Shown: positions 32,301 through 41,071 of the stretch, piece by piece
How positions within the stretch are numbered: the stretch's first letter is position 1
Layout: the number at the start of each line of letters is the position of its first letter
Source of the DNA: Elephas maximus indicus
Lineage: Eukaryota > Chordata > Mammalia > Proboscidea > Elephantidae
Assembly: GCF_024166365.1 (NCBI RefSeq)
Contig: NC_064841.1
Span: 30,868,001-30,932,000 of the forward strand
DNA: 64,000 nt
Reading direction: 5' to 3'
Made by a program: the position numbers and the translations under genes
Notes under the pieces: model-generated
What the model saw: the letters and a program-made list of their open reading frames with translations, nothing else
What the model was told of the DNA's origin: nothing
Databases searched by the model: none

Positions 32301-33214
32301 CAGACTCTGCAGACCCGTATTGCGCAGGTAGAGCAGCTGCAGTGAGGTCCACCTACAGATGAGTCGGGGCACTTTCTCCAGCTGGTTCCCACTCAGCCCA
32401 ATTTCTGTCATCTCTGTGAGCTCAGTGAGGGTGTGCGGGATGCAGTAGAGGAGGTTGTGGGAAAAATCAAGGACTGACAACTTGCTACAATGGTACAGTG
32501 AGTCGGGTATAAAGGGCACCTTGTTATAAGCTACATAGAATTTCTGCAGCATTGTCAGATTTCCAATCTCTTCTGGAATGGAATTTAGTTTGTTCTCATC
32601 CAGGTCAATGATCTCCAGGTTGTAGAGAACACAGAGCTCCTGAGGGAAAACTTCAAATTTGTTTTGCTTCAGGTAGATCTCCCTCAGTTTGGTCTGGTTC
32701 ACTATTTCCTGGGGCAAAGATTTCAGGAGGTTTCCCGACAGGCCAAGCAGCTCCAGGTGGTGAAGAGATTTACAGATCACAATGGGAAACTCCCTCAGGT
32801 AAATCTTGTAGAGCCGGAGCTCCCGCAGGGTACGGATGTGACTGATGACGGGAATGGATGAGAAAAGAAGGGGATTGTTGCTCAGATCTAGGCCCTCCAG
32901 CCTGGCCAGTTTCCCCAGCTCCGGACACAGATTCCTCAGTTTGTTCTTGTTCAAGTAGATGATCCTGATGTTCTTTAAATGCTGAATATCCTGGGGAATC
33001 ACTGCAATGTCATTATTTTCCAAATGTACTTCTTCTAATTCTTTTAATTCTAAGATCTCTGGTGGAATGGTAGTCAGGTTCTGGTTAGAAGCATCTATGA
33101 AAAATATTCTATCAGTGATATGTTGTGGATTATCTCTCAGAATTTTAGATGAATGTTCTACTGATTTTATAATGTCCATTGACATCATTTTGAAGGAAGT
33201 TCAAACATTCAAGC
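11194..33214 (-). CDS. LRRIQ4: LRRIQ4 (leucine-rich repeats and IQ motif containing 4), complete five-exon coding region
   Basis: The coding exons on - are 33188-32166, 25394-25221, 23786-23648, 14168-13972 and 11346-11194. They join with consistent phases (0, 0, 1, 0) to 561 residues, against about 560 that I recall for human LRRIQ4. The bulk is a run of typical LRRs (LxxLxLxxNxL) from about residue 25 to 480. Residues 512-524 ([13 protein letters not shown]) are an IQ motif, the usual calmodulin-binding site. The last 30 residues are lysine-rich ([14 protein letters not shown]). Known: a poorly studied protein expressed mainly in testis and ciliated tissue; a calmodulin-linked scaffold role is inference. 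All junctions are AG/GT. No frameshift or stop is seen, so the gene looks functional. Introns are enlarged by L1, RTE and SINE insertions. It is convergent with LRRC31. Confidence 0.95.
11347..11700. other. LRRIQ4 last intron, unique DNA
   Basis: No element recognised apart from a poly-A run near 11513-11527. Confidence 0.35.
11700..13440 (+). repeat. Long L2 LINE segment, interrupted by a SINE
   Basis: The sequence follows the L2 3' half: ACTCCGGACCCATGTGCAAC, CATCTCAAACTTAAC, AGTCATCCTTGATTCCTCTC, CTTGCTCACTCTGCT, then the CAGGGCCCTTGTATTAGCTG region. About 1.7 kb of this ancient LINE survives in one piece, which is long for L2. Confidence 0.75.
12057..12233 (+). repeat. AfroSINE inside L2, exact TSD
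   Basis: The 9-bp ATTGTCTAT flanks it at 12048-12056 and 12234-12242. The 5' half is diverged (GATACAAATGGTTAAGCCC); the 3' tail has CAACTGGTTTGGTTTTTGG. Confidence 0.85.
13457..13625 (+). repeat. AfroSINE
   Basis: Near-consensus + copy from GGAAACCCTGGTGGCG to GTTTGGTTTTCGGTTTT, about 350 bp from LRRIQ4 exon 4. Confidence 0.92.
13634..13848 (+). repeat. AfroSINE, second subtype, in tandem with the previous copy
   Basis: A + copy of the subtype with ATCAATCATTGAAAACTCT and ACATGGGGTCACCAAGAGTC in its body. It differs from its neighbour, so this is two insertions, not a duplication. Confidence 0.88.
13972..14168 (-). CDS. LRRIQ4: LRRIQ4 coding exon 4 (residues 446-511)
   Basis: 197 nt. The acceptor is a long T-rich tract (a poly-A run on +) ending TTTTCAG, and the donor is ACAAAG|GTAAAA. 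It encodes the last LRRs and the C-cap ([35 protein letters not shown]). In a naive translation this exon reads on into the intron as VKSAKF; splicing to exon 5 restores the IQ motif. Confidence 0.95.
14992..15649 (+). mobile_element. Solo LTR (ERVL/MaLR-like), long relative
   Basis: It interrupts the L1 3'UTR exactly. It begins TGTGATGTG and ends TTTTTACA, with 5-bp flanks TAGCC (14987-14991) and TAGCT (15650-15654). 658 bp. An internal stretch (CTACCACCACCAAGAAAG ... GGAGTGGAGAGCACG) parallels the LTR at 43969. Only an LTR is present, no viral genes. Confidence 0.72.
16247..16376 (+). repeat. AfroSINE truncated at its 3' end, at an L1 rearrangement junction
   Basis: The copy runs from GGAACACCGGTGGTGC to TATGAGTC, then switches directly into L1 sequence (AACATTGTGAAAATG). 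The GACTCGACGG tail is missing. Confidence 0.85.
16377..16786 (+). repeat. Inverted internal L1 ORF2 segment
   Basis: About 410 bp of ORF2 reads on + (frame with [21 protein letters not shown] and [14 protein letters not shown]) while the L1 on both sides reads on -. The - strand L1 stops at GGAAGACTCAACATT, and the inverted piece begins at the very next L1 position. Confidence 0.88.
21224..21737 (-). mobile_element. Solo LTR (MaLR-like) in the L1 5'UTR
   Basis: On + it runs from TGTCTTAGTTATC to TCCATACA, so the LTR reads on -. Flanks are GGGCC (21219-21223) and GGACC (21738-21742), a 5-bp TSD with one change. 514 bp, same family as 36546 and 43969. No internal viral region. Confidence 0.85.
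22754..22911. repeat. 158-bp palindromic repeat (possible ancient MITE)
   Basis: Two arms of about 74 bp are reverse complements with modest mismatch (CAGATTACCCAATAAGC at the left, GCTTACTGGTTAATCTG at the right), around a loop of about 10 bp near GGGTTTCACC. This is the shape of a non-autonomous DNA transposon. Family not identified. Confidence 0.7.
22955..22990 (+). repeat. GGAT-type microsatellite
   Basis: Imperfect TGGA units (GGATGGATGGATTGATGGA) just past the palindrome. Confidence 0.7.
22991..23430. other. LRRIQ4 intron 3, nothing recognised
   Basis: Unique DNA between the microsatellite and the AfroSINE. Confidence 0.35.
23431..23611 (+). repeat. AfroSINE with ACAACA tail
   Basis: Starts AGAAGCGCTGGTGGCGC and ends in an (ACA)n/(AAC)n tail after AGTCAACTGGACAACAC. 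It lies 36 bp downstream of the LRRIQ4 exon 3 donor (gene strand). Confidence 0.87.
23648..23786 (-). CDS. LRRIQ4: LRRIQ4 coding exon 3 (residues 400-445)
   Basis: 139 nt, 46 codons plus one G that completes an alanine codon with exon 4. The acceptor is GTTTCAG and the donor CACAAG|GTAAAG. It encodes two LRRs ([39 protein letters not shown]). An AfroSINE tail ends only 36 bp from the donor. Confidence 0.95.
23787..24956. other. LRRIQ4 intron 2, unique DNA
   Basis: No repeat or reading frame of note recognised on either strand. Confidence 0.4.
24957..25113 (-). repeat. AfroSINE
   Basis: From GTTGCCATCAAGTTGATTC to TGCCACCAGGGTTTCC on -, within LRRIQ4 intron 2. Confidence 0.9.
25221..25394 (-). 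CDS. LRRIQ4: LRRIQ4 coding exon 2 (residues 342-399)
   Basis: 174 nt, 58 codons, phase 0 at both ends. The acceptor is ACTTCTAG and the donor CTGCAG|GTAAGC. It begins [19 protein letters not shown] and ends ECISKLQ. An AfroSINE (24957-25113) lies 107 bp downstream of its donor. Confidence 0.95.
25395..26442. other. LRRIQ4 intron 1, left part, unique DNA
   Basis: AT-rich; no clear transposon recognised before the RTE target site at 26443. Confidence 0.4.
26454..28638 (-). mobile_element. RTE (BovB-like) LINE, 5'-truncated, in LRRIQ4 intron 1
   Basis: Exact 11-bp flanks CCAACCTCTCT (26443-26453 and 28639-28649). The 3' end on + starts GTTGTTGTTAGGTGCTGTCG, so the element reads on -. It keeps the linker (frames at 28079-28570 and 27816-28212, in different registers, so at least two frameshifts) and the reverse transcriptase. 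It lacks the N-terminal endonuclease, so it was 5'-truncated on insertion. The 3' 30-40 bp is shared with AfroSINE. Confidence 0.93.
26796..27788 (-). CDS. RTE reverse transcriptase, 330-residue open frame
   Basis: Contains the retrotransposon RT signatures in order: [15 protein letters not shown] (finger), [17 protein letters not shown] (motif A, Asp), [16 protein letters not shown] (motif B) and [10 protein letters not shown] (motif C, catalytic YADD). A C-terminal [11 protein letters not shown] region follows, then the frame ends early by a shift (VGEEY). The catalytic Asp residues are intact and nearly 1 kb stays open, so the copy is fairly young. Without endonuclease it cannot be autonomous. 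It is transposon-encoded, not a host gene. Confidence 0.9.
   Translation of the reverse strand: MPIPKKGDPTECGNYRTISLISQASKILLKIIQKRLQQDIDRELPEIQAGFRRGRGTRDIIADVRWILAESREYQKDVYLCFIDYAKAFDCVDHNKLWITLRRMGIPEHLIVLIRNLYIDQEAVVQTEQGDTDWFKVRKVVRQGCILSPHLFNLYAEQIIREAGLYEEEWGIRIGERLFNNLHYADDTTLLAESEEDLKHLLMKIKGHSLQYGLHLKIKKTKIVTTGPMSNIMINREKIEVVKDFILLGSTINSHGNSSQEIKRCIALGKSAAKDLFKVLKSKDVTLKTKERLTEAMVFSIASYACERWTMNKEDQGRVDVFELCVGEEY
28653..28817 (-). repeat. AfroSINE at the RTE target site
   Basis: A 14-bp exact TSD, CCAACCTCTCTATA, at 28639-28652 and 28818-28831; the left copy contains the RTE's right TSD. Confidence 0.95.
28832..29440. other. LRRIQ4 intron 1, unique DNA
   Basis: Nothing recognised on either strand. 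Confidence 0.4.
29450..29653 (-). repeat. AfroSINE, second subtype, exact TSD
   Basis: 9-bp AATAGAAAT at 29441-29449 and 29654-29662. The body carries the GCTGATTCAATAGATAGCC module of the longer subtype. Confidence 0.92.
29663..30002. other. LRRIQ4 intron 1, unique DNA
   Basis: Nothing recognised except a short CA run near 29931. Confidence 0.4.
30012..30180 (+). repeat. AfroSINE, exact TSD
   Basis: 9-bp TATAATAAT at 30003-30011 and 30181-30189. Confidence 0.92.
31190..31210 (+). repeat. (TG)n microsatellite
   Basis: TGTGTGTGTGTGTGTG ending TATG, followed by a T-run. Confidence 0.85.
31221..31372 (+). repeat. AfroSINE, diverged
   Basis: GGAGCCCTGGTGGTGCAGTG head to GACAGCAACAGAGTTTTA tail; an (AG)n run follows at 31374-31391. 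Confidence 0.88.
31680..31925 (+). repeat. MIR SINE
   Basis: Core wording ATCACTTACAGATTGTGTGG, AGTTAAGCGCCC and TCATTTTCCTCA is characteristic of MIR. Confidence 0.75.
31962..31988 (+). repeat. AfroSINE 3' tail fragment
   Basis: ATCGACTCGACAGCACTGGG only. Confidence 0.5.
32166..33214 (-). CDS. LRRIQ4: LRRIQ4 first coding exon (residues 1-341) with 26 nt of 5'UTR
   Basis: The exon starts at 33214 after an acceptor on - (pyrimidine tract, then TTTCAG), so a non-coding exon should lie further right. The coding start is ATG at 33188, with a second ATG in the next codon and another at codon 4. The donor is CGGCAG|GTACTG at 32166/32165. It encodes most of the LRR array (for example [22 protein letters not shown]). 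At 1,023 coding nt it is unusually large and holds about 60% of the protein. Confidence 0.95.
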
Positions 33215-33890
33215 CTGAAATATTGTGAAAAGAAAGGGGAATAAAAAGCAGAATTTACCTGCCACCAGACTTGGTATCCTTAAAAAAGATAAAATTTAAA
33301 TTTAGTTCATTCAATTTAGTACTTGAAATTATAACAGAACAAAAAATTTAGATTTTTGTCTTTCTTGTTGGGAGAAGAATTGAAGCATAGCCTCCTCTAT
33401 CAAGTTCATTCTTATACAGACAAAAAGAAAAAAAAAGGTTGTCTAATTTCAGTTTTTAAAAATGTCTATCTTGATTCTGTTTCCAAGTAGGGATGAAAAG
33501 GTTGTGAAAGATTGTTGCTCCTACATAACATTGAGAAAACACTAAGTTAAAAATCAGAAACATTGAAAAAGCTACCAGTACAGTAGTCAAGTGAATGCTT
33601 AATCAATAAAAACACAACTGAAAAATGGTAGGAAAGCTTCGTGGTATTTTTACTTATCCTTGAGCCACTCTCTCTCTGGCTCAGTGGCACTCTAGAGGAC
33701 AGAGGCCTGCATTTCTGGTGCAGAAACCTGTCCCATGGTTCTGGAGAAAGCAGAGCAGACTTTATTTAAAAATTATTGTGTTTGTTTTCATCTGCCTGGG
33801 AACTACCTGAAGGACACTCTAATTTTTCTGTTTTGCCTAAGTAGGAACGACTCAGGTTGGAAAAGTGGTACGAATTTCTCAAAAACATTG
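33215..33890. other. Sequence upstream of the LRRIQ4 first coding exon
   Basis: No CpG island or clear promoter here. The gene's 5' non-coding exon and promoter must lie further right and were not identified. Confidence 0.4.
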
Positions 33891-34410
33891 AAAGGTGATC
33901 AAAAAACTCACAGGCATCTGCAGCAAGAGATTATGCTTGAGACAGTCAATAGACTGACTAAAGTCAGGGAGGAAGGAGGGAGAGTTTCTCTGGGAAATTG
34001 GGACATTTGAAAGAGCTTGTGTGTACTGGGAAATTTAGAAAGACACCTGCATGCCCAGGACAGGATGCATGCTCAGAAAAACTTGAAAAGACCCTCAGCA
34101 TTCACTATGGGCTGATCTATATGCTAAGTGTAAGCAGGAAGTGAAGGTTGCAAAATTGTAAACAGCCTGGCTAAGTGTTAAAGGAGTGCCCAAGCACAGA
34201 GCTAATGTGGAGAGGTTTTTCTTTGTTTTTTAAGGTCCTGATGTTCAAGGAAAGCTTAGTCAAAAGATAAGCTAAAACTTAAATAATCAAGAGCAGCAAA
34301 CCCTGGGAAAGGGGAGAGAATCTGATTTCTAGAGTTACCACATTATAATATTCAAATGTCCAGTTTTCAACAGAAAATAACGCATACAAAGAAACAAAAA
34401 AGCATGGCCC

Positions 34411-34560
34411 AAACCCATTGCCGTCGAGTCGATTACAACTCATAGCAGTCCTATAGGACAGAGTAGAACTGCCCCATATGGTTTCCAAGAACTGCCTGGT
34501 GGATTCAAACTGCCAACATTTTGGTTAGCAGCCAAAAAACACTTAACCACTACTCTAAAT
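34411..34560 (-). repeat. AfroSINE
   Basis: Flanked by ATGGCCC at 34404-34410 and 34561-34567; it splits the old L1. Confidence 0.85.
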
Positions 34561-34636
34561 ATGGCCCATTCAAAGGTAAAAGATAAATTGACAGAAACCA
34601 TCCCTGAGAAAGACTAGACATTGGACTTACTAGACA

Positions 34637-34788
34637 GAGAGCCCTGGTGGCACAGTTGTTAAGAGCTTGGCTGCTAATCAAAAAGTCAGTAGTTCAAATC
34701 CACCAGCATTTCCTTGGAAACACTATGGGCAGTTCTACTCTGTCCTATAGGGTTGCTATGAGTCAGAATTGACTTGACAGCAATGGGT
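34637..34788 (+). repeat. AfroSINE
   Basis: GAGAGCCCTGGTGGCACAG head to GACAGCAATGGGTA tail; opposite orientation to the copy 80 bp before it. Confidence 0.9.
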
Positions 34789-35395
34789 ATAGTCAAAGAG
34801 CTAAAGAAAACCATAGACAATTAAGAGAAACCAGTAAAATGATGTATGAACAAAATGGGAATATCAATATAAAGATAGAAATTATAAAAAGAAATCAAAT
34901 AGAAATTATGGTGCTAAAATTACAGTTGCTGAATGAAAATTTTACTAGAGTAATTTGACAGCAGATTTTAGCAACCAGAAGAGAGATTTAACAAACTTGA
35001 TGATAGGAAAATTGAAATTATCCAGTCTGAGGAATGGATAGAAAAAAAGAATGAAGAAAAGTGAACACAGTCTAAGGGACCTGTGTAGCACCATCAGTGG
35101 AGCAACATATGCATTGTGGGAATCCCAGAAGGAGATGAGAAAGAGAGAAAGGGGTATAGAAGAAATGAAGGATGGAATAAAAGAATTCATAGAATCAAAT
35201 GAGAACGAAAACACATCTTACCAAAACCTTTGGGATACAGCAAAACTAATGCTTAGAGATCAATTTATAGCAATAAATGCATGCATCAAAAAAGAAAAAA
35301 GGGCCAAAATCAAAACACTAACCCTACGACTCAAGCAAATAGAAAGACAGCAGCAAAAGAAGCCCCGAGGCACCAAAAAAAAAAAAAAAAAAAAA

Positions 35396-35440
35396 CCCAT
35401 TACCATTGAGTTGATTCTGACTCATAGCGACCCTATAAAA
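35396..35440 (-). repeat. AfroSINE fragment
   Basis: Only the tail and GACTCATAGCGACCCTATAA remain after an A-run. Confidence 0.7.
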
Positions 35441-36545
35441 GATTAGAGCAGAAATAAATGAAATGGACTACAGAAAAACAATGAAAGAATCAACAAGACC
35501 AAAAGTTGGTTCTTTGAAAAGATCAATAAAATCAACAAATCATTGGCATAAATGACAAAAGAAAAACAGGAGAGGAAGCAAATAGCCCAAATAAGAAATG
35601 AGATGGATGATATCACAACAGACCTAAATGAAATAAAAAGGATCATAACAGAATATTAGGAAAAATTCTACTCTAACAAATTTGAAAACCTAGAGGAAAT
35701 GGACGAATTTCTAGAAAGACATTACCTACCTAAACTAACACAAACTGAGGTAGAAAAACTAAAAAAACCCATAACAAAAGAAGAGATTAAAGAGGTAATT
35801 AAAAAGAAAAAATTCAACAACAACATAAAAAAGACCTGGCCTAGATGGCTTTACTGGAAAATTCTGCCAAACCTACAGAGAAGAGTTCACACCAATAGTA
35901 CTCAAACTATTTCAGAGCAAATAAAGGAAGGAATATTCCCAAATTCATTCAATGAAGCCAGCATAATCCTGATACCAAAGCCAGGCAAAGACACCACACA
36001 CACACACAAAAAACCACAGACCAATATCCCTCATGAACATAGACACAAAAATTCTCAACAAAATTCTAGCCAATGGAAGTCAACAGCATATCAAAAAAAA
36101 TAATACATCACAACCAAGTGGGATTCACATCGGGTATGCAGGGATGTTTCAACAGTAGAAAAACAATCAATGTAATCCACCACATAAATAAAACAAAAGA
36201 AAAGAGCCATATGATCATATCAATTGACCCAGAAAAGGCATTTGATAAAGTCCAACACCCACTCCTGATAAAAATTCTCAGAGAAAAGGAACAGAGGAGA
36301 AATTCCTCAACATAAAAAAGGGCATTTATACAAAACCAACAGCCGACATCATTCTAAATGAAGACAGACTGAAAGCATTCCCCTTGAGAAAGAGAAGCAG
36401 TCAAGGATGCCCTTTATTACCACTCTTATTGAACATTGTGCTGGAAGTCCTAGCTAGAGCCATAAGGCAAGGAAAAGAAATAAAGCACATCCAAATTGGT
36501 AAGGAAGAGGTAAAATAATTCCTATTCGCAGAGGATATGGATCTT

Positions 36546-37062
36546 TGTCTTAGTCATCTAGCACTGCTATAACAGAAATACCACAAGTAGATGGCTTTAA
36601 CAAAGAAATTTATTCTCTCACAGTCTAGGGGGCTAGAACTCCAAATTCATGGTGCCAGCTCCAGGGGAAGGCTTTCTCTCTGTCAACTCTGGAGGAAGGT
36701 CCTTGTCATCAATCTTTGCCTGGTCTAGGAGCTTGTCAGCATAGGGACCCCGGGTCCAAAGGATACATGCTCCTGGCTCTTCTTGCTTGGTGGTAATGAG
36801 GTCCCCATGTCTCTCTGCTCACTTCTCTCTTTTATATCTCAAAATAGATTGAGTTAAGACACAACCTAATCATGTAGATTGAGTCTTGCCTCATTAACAT
36901 GACTGCCGCTAGTCCCATCTCATTAACATCACAGAGACAGGATTTACAACACATAGGAAAACCGGATCACATCACAAAATGGTGAACGATCACACAACAC
37001 TTGGAATCATGGCCTAGCCAAGTTGCCGCATATTTTGGGGGGACACAATTCAATGCATAACA
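36546..37062 (-). mobile_element. Solo LTR (MaLR-like) in L1 ORF2
   Basis: TGTCTTAGTCATC to GCATAACA on +, 517 bp, flanks ATCTT (36541-36545) and ATCTC (37063-37067). The L1 frame resumes exactly after it. It aligns by eye along its whole length with 21224-21737. Confidence 0.86.
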
Positions 37063-37329
37063 ATCTCATACACAGAAAACCCCAAAGAATCTACAAGAAA
37101 GCTACTGGAACTAACAGAAGATTTCAGCAAAGTGACAGGATACAAGATAAACATACAAAAACAGTTGAATTCCTCTACATCATCAAAGAGAACTTTTAAA
37201 AGGAAATCACCAGGGAGGGGGCTACCTCAGATCCCTCTTGCAACAAAGACTCGGAAAAACAAGTGAATCGATCACATACATGACAATCTACAAATCCTGA
37301 CCATCAAATACAGATCTAAAGAGTTGACC

Positions 37330-37990
37330 TGAGTGACAGGTGAGCGAAAAGCTGTGCCCTGAACCAGCGACTGCTTCTGGAACCCGCGACCCACCCCACA
37401 GCCTGAAGCCCTGGCGGTTCTCTGGTGCTGAGTGGTGGAGCTGATTGCGGCTTGCTGAGGTGGGGCAGGCACAGGACACAGTCCTAACCCCTAGCCCCCT
37501 GGGGTAACCTCCGTAGAGACTGAGCCAGTGCAAGTAGGCTGCACACTGACGGGGCTAATGAGAGAACGAACAACCATGGGGAAGCAGCGACTGTTTTCGG
37601 AGCCTGGAGCCAGCGTCCCAGTCAGAAAACCTTGGTGTCGGGCTTTGGACTGGGCGCAGGGGAGCTGAGCATGGCATCCTGAGATGGCGCAAACATGGAC
37701 GCAGCCCTAGCCCCCAGAAGTGACCTCGGGGGAAGCCCAGCCAGTGCATGCAGGCAGCGCAGCAACGTGGCTGACAGGAGGAGAAGTCACCGGGAGGCAG
37801 TGACTGGTTTTGGAGCCGGGAGTGCGGCGTCCCAGCTGGGGAACCTTGGCGCTGGGCTTTGGACTGGGAGCAGAGGAACTAACCATGGCTTCTGAGACAG
37901 CGCAAGCACGAGACATGGGCCTGACCCTCGGGGGAAATCTCTACCCAGCCAGCACACACAGTCGGCGCGCCCCTCAGGAATCTCAGATAA
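37330..37990 (+). repeat. Three tandem L1 5'UTR units of about 215 bp
   Basis: The landmark AGCGACTGYTTYTGGA-like motif recurs at 37366, 37586 and 37799 (spacing 220 and 213 bp). Each is followed by GGAACC or AACCTTGG-type wording, GCTTTGGACTGGG and CCAGCCAGTGCA-like ends. CpG-rich. Confidence 0.72.
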
Positions 37991-38979
37991 AACAGTCATC
38001 CCAAGCAAGATAAGTAACTTTGTCTCTATTCCGGGGTGCTACTCTCTCCTATTTTTCTGATCCCTCCCCTCCCCTTCCCAGGCGGCTTCATTAACATTGG
38101 AATTTCCTGGGCCAGAGAGTGAAGTGCTCTGCGGGTTTTTTTCTTTCTTTGTTTGTTTGTTTTGTCTTTTCCTAATCCATTCTCCTGGCTTGAGAGAAGC
38201 AGCTACAAAAAACCCAGGGACCAAGAATCCTTCCCTGACTTCCCAAAATTGGACTAAAAATACAGAACCAGCTCCACCCAAGCATTTGAGATCCACAGTC
38301 TTGGGCTTTCATCCCTACAGGGAACAAGGTGGCTATTCTAATGCAAAGGCAATTCTGATAGGGATTTGACTGTAATTGTTTTAGCGGATTACTGGAAAGA
38401 CAAGTTTCCCAGGTCTGATATCTCTACCTATTAAACGGAGCCCTCACTGACCCACAACGGGGAACTGAGGGCTGAAGCTCCACCCAAACCACCTAACCTC
38501 CTGCCATAGGGGTCTGAGGATAGTGACATCTACCCATCTGTAGAGGTACATGCATTGGGTGCCTAAGGTACAGCTGCAGAGCCCACCCACCAAAGTGCTT
38601 TAGGAATAGAGACACACCTACCTCACTGGCACTTGGGGGAAGCCTGTCAGCATCCTGACCCCCCAGAATGTGACCCTCTGCTGCTACTAGAATCTGGTAC
38701 ACACAACTATCACCACTACTCCTCTAAGCGAATAGGTGACAGTCTACCCAACACACTTGGTGACCCAAAATCAGATTCTACTCAAGAATAGTGAGTGGAC
38801 TCTTAGGCTTGTGTTTCTGGTAATGGCCCAAACCAGCTGGTAAGACGACATAAGTGATTCAAAGCCTACAACAATCAAGACAGCGCTATCTAGTAGCCCA
38901 TCTACGTACAATGAAAGAAAACAAAACAAGATAAGTCTCAGTGAGCAAATATAAAATAAACCGTTACAATATCTTATAG

Positions 38980-40007
38980 ATGGCTCAGAGACAATGGTCG
39001 ATATCAAACCACATAAAGAAGCAGACCATGATTGCTTCTACAACTCCCCAAATTAAAGAATCAAAATCTTTCCCAAATGAAGATACAACCCTGGAATTGC
39101 CAGATGCAGAATATAAAAAACTAATTTACAGAATGCTTCAAGACATCAGGGATGACCTCAGAAATGAAATAAGGCAATCTACAGAAAAAGCCAAGGAACA
39201 CACTGATAAAGCAGTTGAAGAAGTCAAAAAGATTATTCAAGAACATAGTGGAAAAATTAATAAGCTACAAGAATCCATACAGAGACAGCATTCAGAAATC
39301 CAAAAGATTAACAGTAAAATTACAGAATTAGACAACTCAATAGGAAGTCAGAGGAGCAGAATTGAGCAGTTGGAATGCAGAGTGGGGGAATGGAGGATAA
39401 AGCAATTGACACCAATATAGCTGAAGAAAAATCAGATAAAAGAATTAAAAAAAATGAAGAAACCCTAAGAATCATGTGGGACTCTATCAAGAAGAATAAC
39501 TTGCATATGATTGGTGTTCCAGAACAAGGAAGAATAACAGAAAATACAGAGAGAATAGTTGAAGATCTGTTGGCAGAAAACTTCCCTGACATCATGAAAG
39601 ACAAAAGGACAGCTATCCAAGATGCTCATCAAACCCCATTTAAGATTGATCCAAAAAGAAAATCACCAAGACATATTATCATCAAACTTGCCAAAACCAA
39701 AGATAAAGAGAAAATTTTAAAAGCAGCCAGGGATCAAAGAAAGGTCTCCTACAAAGGAGAATCAATAAGAATAAGTTCAGACTACTCAGCAGAAACCATG
39801 CAGTCAAGAAGGCAATGGGATGACATATATAGAGCACTGAAGGAGAAAAACTGCCAGCCAAGGATCATGTATCCAGCAAAACTCTCTCTCAGATATGAAG
39901 GCGAAATTAAAACATTTACAGATAAACACAAGCTTAGAGAATTTGCAAAAACCAAACCAAAGCTACAAGAAATACTAAAGGAAATTGTTTGGTCAGAAAA
40001 TCAATAA
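38980..40007 (+). pseudogene. L1 ORF1 with a single frameshift
   Basis: First frame from ATG 38980 (MAQRQWSISNHIKK) runs through a heptad-rich coiled coil (EEVKKIIQEHSGKINKLQES) to 39420. The second frame continues to 40007 with RRM-like HMIGVPEQGR, then the C-terminal domain ([35 protein letters not shown]). The shift lies in a G5 run at 39384-39388. Otherwise the chaperone-type RNA-binding protein is intact, so the copy is young. Transposon gene. Confidence 0.86.
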
Positions 40008-40459
40008 CATCAGATAACAATACAATACAAGGTCACAGAACATCCTGATATCAACTCAAATAAGGAAATCACAAAAACAAATTAAGAATAATTTTAAAAA
40101 GAAAAAAATGCTCAATACAGGGAATCATTGAAGTCATTATGTAAAAAATCACAATAATCAAAAAGAGGGACTAAATACAGGAGGCATAGAACTGCCATAT
40201 GGAGAGGGAAACAAGGCGATATAGGACAATACAAGTTAGGTTTTTACTTAGAAAAATAGGGGCAAGTATTAAGGTAACTACAAAGAGGTCTAACAATTCC
40301 ATAACTCAAAATAAAACCCAAGAAAAACATAACGACTCAGCAAACAAAAATTCGACTACTATGAAAATGAGGAACACACATTTTACAAAGAAAAACATCC
40401 CAGCACAAAAAAGTAAGTGGAAAAATGAAATTGTCAACAACACACACAAAAAGGCATCA

Positions 40460-41071
40460 AAATGACAGCACTAAACACATCCTTACTATAATTACTCTGA
40501 ATGTAAATGGACTAAATGCACCAATAAAGAGCCAGAGAGTCTCAGACTGGATAAAGAAACATGATCCGTCTATATGCTGCCTACAAGAGACACACCTTAG
40601 ACTTAGAGACACAAACAAACTAAAACTCAAAGGATGGAAAAAATATATCAAGCAAACAACAATCAAAAAAGAGCAGGAGTAGCAATATTAATTTCTGACA
40701 AAATAGACTTCAAAGTTAAATCCAACACAAAGGATAAAGAAGGACACTACATAATGATTAAAGGGATAATAGACCAGGAAGACATAACCATATTAAATAT
40801 TTATGCACCCAATGACAGGGCTGCAAGATACATAAAACAAACTTTAACAGAACTGAAAAGTGAGATAGACACCTCCACAATTATAGTAGGGGACTTCAAC
40901 ACACCACTTTCGGAGAAGGATAGGACTTCCGGTAAGAAGCTCAATAGAGACACGGAAGACCTAATTGCTACAATCAACCAACTTGACCTCATAGACCTAT
41001 ACAGAACACTCCACCCAACAGCTGCAAAATACACTTTTTTTCTAGTGCACATGGAACATTCTAACACAAAA
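40460..41071 (+). pseudogene. L1 ORF2 remnant, endonuclease domain only
   Basis: Apurinic-type endonuclease motifs are present in order: [10 protein letters not shown] (Asn), CCLQETHLR (Glu) and VGDFNTPLS (Asp, Asn). The frame shifts once in the A-rich stretch about 40650-40680. The sequence stops at MEHSNTK just before the expected SRIDHI motif, so the active site is incomplete, and RT is absent. Confidence 0.83.

Larger units (their letters stand above)
33900..35162 (+). repeat. Old L1 5' region and ORF1 fragment
   Basis: GTCCAGTTTTCAACAGAAAA, ATTGAAATTATCCAGTCTGA and GAACACAGTCTAAGGGACC follow the 5'UTR/ORF1 wording of old mammalian L1. Two SINEs interrupt it. Confidence 0.6.

Noticed and set aside
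37570-37900. CpG-rich block as a host promoter
   Set aside because: It lies within the TSD-bounded L1 and is its 5'UTR.
37330-37990. CRISPR-like or satellite array
   Set aside because: Only three long diverged units without unique spacers; this is L1 5'UTR structure in mammalian DNA.
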